From 2-01-FULL-39-10-A sp964565795 (GTDB lineage Bacteria > Patescibacteriota > Microgenomatia > Levybacterales > UBA12049), in the NCBI GenBank assembly GCA_964565795.1, contig CAZMGC010000044.1:1-6297 (forward strand): DNA of 6,297 nt. The letters run 5' to 3'. Numbering within the stretch: position 1 is the stretch's first letter; the number at the start of each line of letters is the position of its first letter. Shown here piece by piece: positions 1 to 6,260 of this stretch. Made by a program: the position numbers and the translations under genes. The notes beneath the pieces are model-generated. The model was given only the letters and a program-made list of their open reading frames with translations. It had not been told where the DNA came from and did no database searches.

Positions 1-1
1 C

Positions 2-2269
2 GTAACGGGTCGACTTGAGCCAGCTTCTCAAATGGCAGAAAGCGTACTTCCTAAATACCAACAAGTTCTTCAAAAGTGGAAAGGGGTAGCGTTAGTCGAA
101 AGGCTTTTAGAGTCAGCCCATAGCGTAACTGTATCTAGAGATGGATATATAAACGTGGACAATGACCAGGAAATGATGGGAACTAAGATTAATAAAGTTA
201 CAGGTAAATTTGAAACAGATCAGGGGAAATCAGTATTAGCAGAGTTCAGGGAGTTACTTGCAATTGTTAAGGCAAATCCTGGGATGGCAACCGGAGCGTT
301 AGCTGGATTTGAAAATATGGAAGAGTGGGAAATCAAAATTGCTTATAATTTAGGTAGAGCACTCTTTAATAATCAACAAAGAAAAGCTGCATGGACCTCA
401 CAAGGACAAGTGCCAAAAGGAAATAAAGCTTGGGAATCTACTCCCCTAGAAGGATTTAATAAAATTTTTAATCCTGCAAGATGGCTTTACAGTAGGTTTA
501 CGATAGGAGCAGGGCGAGGAGGCATGAGATGGTTTGATAGATTTACTGATGCAATGCAGAGATACAAATCAGTAGAAGGATGGGGTAAGACTAGGATTGA
601 GAAAATTAGAGATGATGAAATTAAAATGTTTGAACTTCCAACTATGACTGGAGTTAGAGATTGGATGGCTTCCTGGCGAGCGGTTGGAATGACATTAAGA
701 CAAACGAATGCACAGTTTGAGCTTCAGGGCAGTGTTCGTGGATATGCTATAAAGCATAAAGATGCTGGTTCAAATTTCACGCCTGTTAATCCAAATGACA
801 CATCGCTTGGGTTAATGCTTAATTTCTCATCGTTAATTTTTGAAAAACCTGGAGGTAAGCCAATTGGTTGGGGTGACAAGGAGATGACTGATCAGATGAA
901 GGCTGATTATTTGCGCTCAGTATTTCTTAAACCTCCCACTGCTCATCATGGGGGAGGAGCACATCATCCGGAATTAAGGGATGATTTGCAATCTGCTTTA
1001 GGAGTAGTTTATAGGTATATTTTAAATCCTGCAGGTGGGCATCATGCTCATAGTAGTCATGAGCAAAATCACGTAAAGGAAGAAATAAGAACTCTAATTT
1101 GGGAAAGAGTAGGGAAAGATAATCCCTTAGCAATAATTCCATACTTAAATAAACTTAAGCTAAAAAAAGATAGTTCGGGTAAAGAGTATGAGACTTTTGG
1201 AGGGAAAAATATATTTAAAGAGAAAATTAAGGTAAGTGATCCGCATGCGCCAGGGGGTCGTAGAGAATTAGATGTTGACTGGAATGTATTACAGCGCAAG
1301 CTTAATCTTCTTAATGAAATAAAACTCGCAAAAGTTAGAGGAGTTAAAAATCCAGATGGGATAACCTATGTTCCCGGTCAGGAACCGGATCTAGATTATA
1401 AGCTTCAAGATGCCATAAGCCATGTGCAGGCAATGAGTGGAGGAGGTTATGATCCAGCGCTTCCACCAGATCATATAAGAAATGTATCGAATTTAAGCCC
1501 AGATGAATTAAGATTCTTGGAAGAAGTAAGAGCGGAAACTGAAAGAGTAGCTCCAGATTTAGCAAATGTTAAATTTGCATTTGCACCATTCATGAACGAT
1601 GTAATCTTAGAAGACACCGACTATGATCAGCCTGGGCAAGAGTCTTTTGCAAGGCATTTTAGAGATATGGCGCAATTTAATGCAACAAACGGAGCAATAG
1701 CAGAAGCCATGGATAACTTAGGACTTATAACTGACTACCATAAGATGGTAGAGTTTATAGCTAAATTCTCAAAAGGTATTACAGGCGTTCATGGGGACGA
1801 CTATGCAAAAGATAAAGCATATGCAGTAATAGACGCAACCGTGGGCTTCTTTAGGAGAGGAGAAAATGTTTACAGCGCAGAAGAAAGCTATAAGGGTGAA
1901 GAGAAAATGTCTAAGGCTAAGAAAATAAAAAGATGGATAAAGCAGCAGGATGAATTTCATGAGTTTAGACAAAAAATACACAAACCTAATTCTGAGGCTC
2001 AAATGTACTACAACATTAAGGCTTTAGCTTTAGATCGCGGACAGACTTATGAAGCTATGGAAGACCTGGCAGCAGCTGGACTTATGGGTCATGTTCAAGA
2101 AGAGGAATACAAAAAGAGATTTGGTAATGGATTTAAGTTTTTGAAGAAGTTCTTTGTTGATTTATTTATACCTAGAATGATTCTGGAGGGTTTGGCAAGA
2201 GGAGTAAAAGGAGGCACAATAGTTGCTGGTATGGATCTTCTAAAAAGATCATTCAAGGGTTCAGTTTAG
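2..2269 (+). CDS. Large hypothetical protein, 5'-truncated by window edge
   Basis: I do not recognise this protein. The frame is open to the left edge: ten sense codons precede the first ATG at 32, and no Shine-Dalgarno sequence lies before that ATG, so the gene probably begins outside the window. At least 745 residues are visible. Numbering from the ATG at 32, it is mostly hydrophilic and mixed helical, with Trp-containing segments at about 130-225 and no clear transmembrane helix. Nine histidines fall within residues 305-347 (305, 306, 311, 312, 337, 338, 340, 343, 347), separated by Gly/Ala/Ser, which could bind metal. The last roughly 50 residues form an amphipathic basic segment rich in Phe, Leu, Lys and Gly that might touch a membrane. 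It ends with TAG, three bases from the stop of the convergent TrbL/VirB6-like gene. A role in the same envelope apparatus is possible but rests only on adjacency. Confidence 0.85.
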   Translation, partial: VTGRLEPASQMAESVLPKYQQVLQKWKGVALVERLLESAHSVTVSRDGYINVDNDQEMMGTKINKVTGKFETDQGKSVLAEFRELLAIVKANPGMATGALAGFENMEEWEIKIAYNLGRALFNNQQRKAAWTSQGQVPKGNKAWESTPLEGFNKIFNPARWLYSRFTIGAGRGGMRWFDRFTDAMQRYKSVEGWGKTRIEKIRDDEIKMFELPTMTGVRDWMASWRAVGMTLRQTNAQFELQGSVRGYAIKHKDAGSNFTPVNPNDTSLGLMLNFSSLIFEKPGGKPIGWGDKEMTDQMKADYLRSVFLKPPTAHHGGGAHHPELRDDLQSALGVVYRYILNPAGGHHAHSSHEQNHVKEEIRTLIWERVGKDNPLAIIPYLNKLKLKKDSSGKEYETFGGKNIFKEKIKVSDPHAPGGRRELDVDWNVLQRKLNLLNEIKLAKVRGVKNPDGITYVPGQEPDLDYKLQDAISHVQAMSGGGYDPALPPDHIRNVSNLSPDELRFLEEVRAETERVAPDLANVKFAFAPFMNDVILEDTDYDQPGQESFARHFRDMAQFNATNGAIAEAMDNLGLITDYHKMVEFIAKFSKGITGVHGDDYAKDKAYAVIDATVGFFRRGENVYSAEESYKGEEKMSKAKKIKRWIKQQDEFHEFRQKIHKPNSEAQMYYNIKALALDRGQTYEAMEDLAAAGLMGHVQEEEYKKRFGNGFKFLKKFFVDLFIPRMILEGLARGVKGGTIVAGMDLLKRSFKGSV

Positions 2270-2272
2270 TAA

Positions 2273-3850
2273 TTAAAACTTAAATATTCTCCTGTATAGA
2301 GCATCTCTTCCACCTTTTTGACCAGGTAATGGAACTTTAGCATTCATTGCTCCAGCCGTTGATATAAATGATCCTACTGTTCCACCGGCTTGTCCTACAG
2401 GCTCAAATACAGGGCCATAATTAATGTTAGGAGCTTTAATTGCGCCGCGTGTAATCTGGAGAACATGTGGAGTCATAAATAAAAATCCTAATGCGATAAT
2501 TCCTGCAAAAATATCTCCCGAGAGATCTCCTCCTCCAGCAAGTGGGGGAACGAACATTGAACCAGCATTGCTCTCTCTAGCTATTTCGCTAAATACCTTA
2601 GCTAAAATAAACATTGCAATTGCCGTAGGGAAAACAGCTAAATTTGCAAGCATATCTTTAATCCAGCCTCCGATACCTGCATTTGATCCTGGGAATAATC
2701 CAATTAAGAACCAGAAAGGCGCAAATACTATATCGAGAAGAATTGATATGTAGGAGACAACAAGTATAATCCAAAGTCTTATGGCTGTATAAATAAGCGC
2801 TATATAAATAAGTAATGCCGCTGCAACCCCTACAATTATTCCTAGGATGGCAGTAAATCCACCGGTAACTAGATCTAGAATTCCAGGAGTCATTTTGCTT
2901 GCATCAAAGTCCGGTCTTCCTGGTCCACCAAGAACATTTACAGTTAGTGACTGTACAGTCTGTTGACCTTGAAGTGCCAACTCGCCAAATCCTCCACCAT
3001 CAAAGCCTCCATTGCTTGATCCTGGCCAAAGTCTATTTATGATATCAAATGGAGTAGGAGATGTAGCAATTTCTCCCAACCCTACAGTAATGGGATGTGA
3101 CTTATCGGCATTAATTAAAACTCCTCCTACTAAATAAATCGCCACGTACATAACGTCAATTAAAAGCCCTGCAATTGCAAATGAAAATGTAACAAGGATT
3201 ATTCCAATTATAATTTTAGGTATTTGGTTTTCTATAGTCATTACAGTTCTTGGATCAATATGAACCCTGAGCATAATTGCAAGCCCGATAATTACAAAAA
3301 TAATCACAAACAAAAGGTAAGCGATGTTTCTCATGGCTACCCAAATATCTAGGAGAGGTGAGATTCCGCAAAATCCAAAACCCTGAGAATTATTTGTTGC
3401 ACATGGGCTAACTGCTGCATACGTTTTTTTTGCTACCCCGAAATTTCCAGCTAAATATCTTACATAGTCACCAGAGCTAACGGGTGGAGTAAATGTATAG
3501 CTTATAAAAAGTCCCACAGCTCCTATTGCTCCTCCTCCATTTTCAACAAAACCAATCTTTCCAGTTTCAGGATTAACTCCTAAGCATTTGTGATCTTTTC
3601 TGATTGGATCTACTCCAGAAAGCTGACAAACCATTGAAGACATGACCTCAATCATAGTTGCCTGAATATAACTATGTTGATTTAAGGGGACATCCGGATT
3701 TAGATCAGGAGCATATCTAGTCTGAGTTGCCTTTTCTGAATTGCCAATTGTGGTTGTTGTTGAGGTTTGTGCATGCACGCTTTTACTTGCAAGAAGAAAA
3801 AATGAGGCTAAAAAAAGAAATAAATATAAAATCCGGACAGAGAATTTCAC
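2273..3850 (-). CDS. TrbL/VirB6-like polytopic membrane protein with signal peptide
   Basis: Probably the inner-membrane channel component of a type IV secretion or conjugation-like system. The reading frame extends upstream into the tRNA-Ser gene, but the best start is GTG at 3850, giving 525 residues. From there the N-terminus is a textbook signal peptide: basic start, Leu/Phe-rich core, and a cleavage site after Ser-Val-His-Ala at about residue 27. A TTGACA box 35 bases upstream also supports this start. Residues about 28-170 should be extracytoplasmic and contain four cysteines (75, 89, 150, 161) that could form disulfides. Hydrophobic helices follow at about 176-194 and 213-243, joined by a short loop containing Ile-Asp-Pro-Arg. 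After a Gly-rich loop come a long hydrophobic block (about 330-385) with an aromatic FAPFWF-type stretch, and helices near 400-425 and 445-465. The C-terminal tail is Gly-rich and basic. This helix pattern fits TrbL/VirB6 proteins of Gram-positive-like and CPR systems. The assignment rests on topology and motif resemblance. No VirB4 or pilin gene is in the window. Confidence 0.8.
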   Translation of the reverse strand: MKFSVRILYLFLFLASFFLLASKSVHAQTSTTTTIGNSEKATQTRYAPDLNPDVPLNQHSYIQATMIEVMSSMVCQLSGVDPIRKDHKCLGVNPETGKIGFVENGGGAIGAVGLFISYTFTPPVSSGDYVRYLAGNFGVAKKTYAAVSPCATNNSQGFGFCGISPLLDIWVAMRNIAYLLFVIIFVIIGLAIMLRVHIDPRTVMTIENQIPKIIIGIILVTFSFAIAGLLIDVMYVAIYLVGGVLINADKSHPITVGLGEIATSPTPFDIINRLWPGSSNGGFDGGGFGELALQGQQTVQSLTVNVLGGPGRPDFDASKMTPGILDLVTGGFTAILGIIVGVAAALLIYIALIYTAIRLWIILVVSYISILLDIVFAPFWFLIGLFPGSNAGIGGWIKDMLANLAVFPTAIAMFILAKVFSEIARESNAGSMFVPPLAGGGDLSGDIFAGIIALGFLFMTPHVLQITRGAIKAPNINYGPVFEPVGQAGGTVGSFISTAGAMNAKVPLPGQKGGRDALYRRIFKF

Positions 3851-3856
3851 TATTTT

Positions 3857-3885
3857 AGTTTGATCTATTTTAATTTCTATGTCAA
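3857..3885 (-). promoter_or_regulatory. Putative promoter of TrbL/VirB6-like gene
   Basis: A perfect TTGACA -35 box lies at 3885-3880. After a 17-base spacer comes a weak -10 (CAAACT, 3862-3857). A start six to seven bases further on would fall on the GTG at 3850, so the transcript would be leaderless. A better -10 match, TAAAAT (3857-3852), has too long a spacer of 22 bases. A 10-bp palindrome, GCTTGCAAGC (3886-3895), abuts the -35 box and could be an operator. The promoter sits between the tRNA 3' end and the gene, so the gene need not rely on tRNA read-through. Confidence 0.4.
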
Positions 3886-3910
3886 GCTTGCAAGCCTTAG
3901 TTGAGGTGTG

Positions 3911-3997
3911 CGGAGAGGGCGAGATTCGAACTCGCGGTAGGCTTGCACCCACAGCTGTTTTCAAGACAGCCGCACTAGTCCACTATGCGACCTCTCC
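3911..3997 (-). tRNA. trnS(uga): tRNA-Ser (anticodon UGA)
   Basis: A complete class II tRNA of 87 nt. The acceptor stem pairs GGAGAGG with CCTCTCC, followed by discriminator G. The anticodon stem GCTGT/ACAGC encloses the loop CTTGAAA, with anticodon TGA at 3963-3961, which reads UCA serine codons. A long 18-nt variable arm (3936-3953) forms a five-base-pair stem, the hallmark of serine tRNAs. The T arm GCGAG/CTCGC encloses TTCGAAT (3919-3935). The 3' end is followed by CAC rather than CCA, so maturation requires a CCA-adding enzyme. It lies 42 bases after the stop of the 4040-4957 gene and 60 bases before the TrbL/VirB6-like gene, all on the same strand. Confidence 0.97.
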
Positions 3998-4006
3998 ATT
4001 GTGCGT

Positions 4007-4035
4007 ATTTTATCAGTTTTACCTGTTTAATAAAA
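4007..4035 (-). promoter_or_regulatory. Putative promoter of tRNA-Ser(UGA)
   Basis: A good -10 box, TAAAAT (4012-4007), ends nine bases before the mature tRNA 5' end, the usual geometry for a tRNA gene. At a 17-base spacer the -35 position holds only TTTTAT (4035-4030), a weak match that overlaps the end of the preceding gene. Co-transcription with that gene remains possible. Confidence 0.35.
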
Positions 4036-4039
4036 GCTT

Positions 4040-4957
4040 TTAGTGGCCTCTTTGAGGAGTAAATTCTCCTTTTGATACTTTAAATGTTTCTCCTAGTATT
4101 GTAGCGCCTGCAGACAGGATTATTGAGTTAAGTAGGCTTCTTAATCCTCTTCCTTTTTTCTTTTTAATTATTCCTACGTGCATTTCTGCAGCTTGTAGTC
4201 TTAATTTTGCAGCTTCTATTTCGCTTTCATCTCCAGCCTCTGTAGCACGTGTTAGGCCAAGCTGCATAGCGTCCATAATTTCCCTTGCCTCTTTTAACAT
4301 AAAATCATCAACAGCTTGTTCAAAAGTCCTAGGATCACGTTCTTTATTTCTCTCAACGTGAGCTTTAATTTGCTTAAAAGATTCTTCATAAAGTGTCTCT
4401 CTTGCTTTAACAGCTTTAGCTTTTTTGGCAGTAAGCTCTGAAAGTTCTTCCTGAGATGCGCCTCTTAGTTGTGCCTCAGTAATTTCTTCATCTATCTGAA
4501 TGAGGGCTATGCCGGTCATAAGTAGCCCTTCTTTTGTAGTAGCTTGTTGAAGTTTTAATTCCAGCCCTTCAATGTCGCTTTGACTTGCTCCTCTTGCCTT
4601 TGCTTCTTCTAGTGCTTTTTTTGCCTGTGCAGCATATGGGAAATATGTGGATTCGGGGGTTTGAGGTGTTACAGTTTCAGCTTGGGTTAATTTTGCTGGC
4701 TCCGGTGTTTCAACAGATGGATCTTGAGGGATAGTTACAGTTGGAAGCTGATCTGGCGTAGTTTCTGCAAGAGAGGCTACACCCACATCAACCTTATTTG
4801 CTGGAGCTTGCGCCATTGCTGTTTCAATTGTTCTTAGGAGGCCAGCATTTGCGCTTGAAGTTTCCGCGACTATACCCGGCTGAGAAGTCACAGGCGTTAC
4901 TGCTTCCGCTGGTGCAACTTGCGTTGTTGATTCTCCTACTCCAGGTGTTGTGCTCAT
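4040..4957 (-). CDS. Hypothetical protein with disordered N-terminus and repeated helical segments
   Basis: I do not recognise this 305-residue protein. Residues 1-105 are rich in Thr, Pro, Ala, Glu and Gln and should be disordered; there is no signal peptide. From about 108 to 262 it is Ala/Glu/Lys/Leu-rich and strongly helical, probably coiled-coil. Two segments share the pattern Glu-Ala-x-x-Arg-Gly-Ala-Ser-Gln followed by an acidic/Leu helix (Arg-Gly-Ala-Ser-Gln at 122-126 and 165-169). A third, divergent copy is centred on Ala-Gly-Asp-Glu-Ser (241-245). After a basic cluster (four Lys at 265-268, then Gly-Arg) comes a moderately hydrophobic stretch at 274-292, possibly a membrane-anchoring helix, and a short polar tail. 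The ATG start is preceded by a purine-rich AAAGAAAG eight bases upstream, a weak ribosome-binding site, and by a promoter. A scaffold or adaptor role would fit the architecture, but nothing proves it. Confidence 0.85.
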   Translation of the reverse strand: MSTTPGVGESTTQVAPAEAVTPVTSQPGIVAETSSANAGLLRTIETAMAQAPANKVDVGVASLAETTPDQLPTVTIPQDPSVETPEPAKLTQAETVTPQTPESTYFPYAAQAKKALEEAKARGASQSDIEGLELKLQQATTKEGLLMTGIALIQIDEEITEAQLRGASQEELSELTAKKAKAVKARETLYEESFKQIKAHVERNKERDPRTFEQAVDDFMLKEAREIMDAMQLGLTRATEAGDESEIEAAKLRLQAAEMHVGIIKKKKGRGLRSLLNSIILSAGATILGETFKVSKGEFTPQRGH

Positions 4958-4973
4958 ATTTAATACTTTCTTT

Positions 4974-5002
4974 AGTCTAAATTTATAGGTTTATTTTGTC
5001 AA
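4974..5002 (-). promoter_or_regulatory. Putative promoter of the 305-residue protein gene
   Basis: A perfect TTGACA -35 box (5002-4997), a 17-base spacer and TAGACT as the -10 box (4979-4974, four of six consensus bases) precede the ATG at 4957. The predicted start lies about ten bases before the ATG, so the leader is very short, though slightly longer than those of the other protein genes here. Confidence 0.5.
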
Positions 5003-5081
5003 TTTAAACTAAGTTGTCTGCCCATTTTATTAAAATAATAAGATTTATACTTGATATAAATTTTACAGCTAAATTATAAAT

Positions 5082-5426
5082 TTAGGATTGTTGAGGCTGA
5101 TCTGTTAAAGCTTTTGCTGTCTGAATAGCGTTATCGATATTACCATGACTTATTTGGTCGCGGACTTGGCTTAGCGTGTTGTCTCTGTTAGCATCCGTAG
5201 TTTTTTCAAGTTCTTCTAGGTAAATTTCATTTGCTTCTTTATATTTTATTCCTAGGTCTTTAAGTTTCTGTAGTAAATCTTCATGGTCTTTAATTGGTAA
5301 AACAGCAAGGAAATCTTTTGCAAGCTGTTGGGCTTCGGCCGCTTCAATTTTATTTTCTTTTAAATGCTTAATAATAAGCTCTAAAAGCTCCTTTTTTATA
5401 AGCTCAACTTCTTCGTTTAAGTCCAT
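5082..5426 (-). CDS. Small all-helical hypothetical protein
   Basis: A 114-residue soluble protein without cysteine, tryptophan, signal peptide or membrane helix. It is rich in Leu, Lys, Glu and Ala. The sequence suggests helices at about 3-25, 28-43 and 48-76, then a polar linker and a C-terminal helix around 84-107 ending in a Gln-rich tail. It recalls small helical proteins often annotated as hypothetical in Microgenomates genomes, but I cannot name a family or function. The ATG at 5426 has no recognisable Shine-Dalgarno sequence, yet a TTGACA box begins exactly 36 bases upstream, which supports this start and a leaderless message. The gene is divergent from the two-helix membrane protein gene, with 118 bases between their starts. 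It is followed by 124 bases of AT-rich spacer before the next gene on its strand. Confidence 0.82.
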   Translation of the reverse strand: MDLNEEVELIKKELLELIIKHLKENKIEAAEAQQLAKDFLAVLPIKDHEDLLQKLKDLGIKYKEANEIYLEELEKTTDANRDNTLSQVRDQISHGNIDNAIQTAKALTDQPQQS

Positions 5427-5432
5427 TTGTTA

Positions 5433-5462
5433 AATATTGACAGACCTTAGAAAAAGTGTCAA
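5433..5462 (-). promoter_or_regulatory. Putative promoter with overlapping inverted repeat, 114-residue protein gene
   Basis: A perfect TTGACA (-35, 5462-5457) is followed at 17-18 bases by CAATAT or AATATT (-10, 5439-5433). Only six bases separate the -10 from the ATG, implying a leaderless transcript. An inverted repeat, ATTGACA at 5436-5442 and TGTCAAT at 5457-5463 with a 14-base gap, overlaps the -35 box and the -10 region. It would be well placed as a repressor operator. Confidence 0.5.
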
Positions 5463-5509
5463 TTATTTTCCCTGTCCGCCATTAGTTTTTTCAAAGGCAT
5501 GCAGGCGGG

Positions 5510-5538
5510 TTGACTAAGCATGGGTAGTGATATAAAGT
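5510..5538 (+). promoter_or_regulatory. Putative promoter of two-helix membrane protein gene
   Basis: TTGACT (-35, 5510-5515) is followed either by TATAAA (5531-5536, 15-base spacer) or by TAAAGT (5533-5538, 17-base spacer) as the -10. The -35 begins 35 bases before the ATG at 5545, so the start of transcription should coincide with the start codon. A GC-rich inverted repeat, CCGCC (5476-5480) and GGCGG (5504-5508), ends just before the -35 box. Confidence 0.5.
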
Positions 5539-5544
5539 AAAAGT

Positions 5545-6111
5545 ATGGATTCTGCCCCTGAAAACGAAAATATTTACCCCAGTGAAAGAGCAGGTAGTGC
5601 AATGTCTCAAGTTCACGATCATGCCGTTAAAACTCTTCTTTCTTGGTCAGCTCCGGGTAGGCCTTTTAAGGTTAGAACAAAACAATTTTATATGACTGCG
5701 CTTCTTATAGCTTTATTTATCGAGGTAATTCTTTTCCTTTTTTCTCAATACATGCTAATGTTTGTAGTTGGTTCTTTAGTTTTTGTTTCATTTGCTTTTG
5801 CATATGTTCCACCAAAAAATTTTCATTATAAAATCTCTACAGAGGGATTTATGCTTGAAGACCATTTTTACATTTGGCATGAACTATATGATTTTTATTT
5901 TATTAAAAGAAACGGTGTTGACGTTTTAAATATAAGAACAAAAAGTATTTTTCCGGGAATATTGACCATTTCTTTGGGAGATATCGGAAAAGATCATGTG
6001 AAAGATGTACTGGTTAGGTATCTCCCTTATAGAGAATATATAAAACCAACTTTTATGGAAAAATCAGGTGACTGGCTAGTGAAAAACTTTCCTCTAGAAA
6101 AGAGCGCTTAG
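5545..6111 (+). CDS. Two-helix membrane protein with C-terminal PH-like beta domain
   Basis: A 188-residue membrane protein. A polar N-terminus (1-48) ends in a Trp-Ser-Ala-Pro-Gly-Arg-Pro motif (34-40) and a basic stretch. Two closely spaced hydrophobic helices (about 49-67 and 69-88) form a hairpin, and Val-Pro-Pro (88-90) marks the exit. Residues about 92-165 alternate hydrophobic and aromatic residues as expected for beta strands and resemble small bacterial PH-like domains that follow a two-helix anchor. A tail containing Trp-Leu follows. By the positive-inside rule, both ends face the cytoplasm. It resembles a conserved uncharacterised family I associate with CPR genomes; the PH-like assignment is an inference and the function is unknown. 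The start at 5545 is chosen because the promoter places transcription there. An internal ATG at 5602, with AGGTAG upstream, is the alternative and would remove 19 residues. It ends with TAG. Confidence 0.85.
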   Translation: MDSAPENENIYPSERAGSAMSQVHDHAVKTLLSWSAPGRPFKVRTKQFYMTALLIALFIEVILFLFSQYMLMFVVGSLVFVSFAFAYVPPKNFHYKISTEGFMLEDHFYIWHELYDFYFIKRNGVDVLNIRTKSIFPGILTISLGDIGKDHVKDVLVRYLPYREYIKPTFMEKSGDWLVKNFPLEKSA

Positions 6112-6143
6112 CTAACTGCTTCAAAATTGCAATCATTTTAATG

Positions 6144-6163
6144 CTGCGGAGAGTGGGAGATTC
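6144..6163. repeat. Direct repeat: copy of tRNA-Ser 3' tail
   Basis: CTGCGGAGAGTGGGAGATTC occurs here and again, identically, at 6241-6260, where it is the 3' end of the tRNA-Ser(GGA) gene from the T-loop to just past the discriminator base. The copies are offset by 97 bases, and similarity stops abruptly on both sides. The left copy is not followed by the rest of a tRNA, so it is a fragment. Such tail duplications are typical of insertion or recombination at a tRNA 3' end. Confidence 0.8.
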
Positions 6164-6201
6164 CCATTCGACTTCGCTCAGGGTAAACTTCTCATCTCCC
6201 A
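6154..6201. repeat. Imperfect palindrome with REP-like core
   Basis: TGGGAGAT (6154-6161) is inverted as ATCTCCCA (6194-6201), an 8-bp stem. The 32-base loop contains, on the minus strand, CCCTGAGCGAAGTCGAA (6167-6183), a motif I associate with repeated extragenic palindromes in many bacterial genomes. The left arm lies inside the duplicated tRNA tail and reuses its T-stem sequence. The REP-like identity is from memory and is not proven by a second full copy here. Confidence 0.5.
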
Positions 6202-6206
6202 AAAGC

Positions 6207-6240
6207 TTCGACAAATCTCACTTGCAGTGAGCCTGTCGAA
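6207..6240 (-). terminator. Two-part hairpin after tRNA-Ser(GGA), possible terminator
   Basis: An outer stem, TTCGACA (6207-6213) with TGTCGAA (6234-6240), encloses an inner stem, CTCACT (6217-6222) with AGTGAG (6226-6231), around a three-base loop. It begins four bases past the tRNA 3' end. Read on the minus strand it is followed by GCTTTT, only a short T run, so it is at best a weak intrinsic terminator. It may equally be a REP-like repeat element. Confidence 0.4.
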
Positions 6241-6260
6241 CTGCGGAGAGTGGGAGATTC
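6241..6260. repeat. Direct repeat: copy inside tRNA-Ser(GGA)
   Basis: This is the in-gene copy of the 20-bp repeat also found at 6144-6163. It spans three bases beyond the tRNA 3' end, the discriminator, the acceptor 3' strand and half of the T arm. Together the two copies bracket 77 bases of palindromic non-coding DNA. Confidence 0.8.

Noticed and set aside
927..2002. Several minus-strand frames of 71-77 codons inside the large plus-strand gene
   Set aside because: They overlap one another and a long, well-formed coding region; their composition is typical of reverse-complement shadows.
2424..2753. Plus-strand frame of 109 codons
   Set aside because: It lies wholly antisense to the membrane-protein gene, has no promoter or ribosome-binding site and looks like a shadow frame.
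3424..3431. Run of eight A residues (minus strand) as a programmed frameshift site in the TrbL/VirB6-like gene
   Set aside because: The frame stays open across it and no downstream stem or useful alternative frame is apparent. Ordinary Lys codons in AT-rich DNA explain it.
3851..3964. N-terminal extension of the TrbL/VirB6-like frame up to a TTG at 3964
   Set aside because: The extra 38 codons run through the tRNA-Ser gene and would bury the signal peptide. The promoter and signal peptide both favour GTG 3850.
4798..4980. Plus-strand frame of 60 codons opposite the start of the 305-residue protein
   Set aside because: It is Leu-rich because it is antisense to a repetitive Gln/Ala/Thr-rich region. 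It has no start signals of its own.
5024..5061. AT-only palindromes after the 114-residue protein gene (ATTTATA/TATAAAT at 5043-5061 and ATTTTATTAAAAT near 5024-5036) as a terminator
   Set aside because: The stems contain only A-T pairs and no uninterrupted T run follows, so the expected stability is too low to call a terminator.
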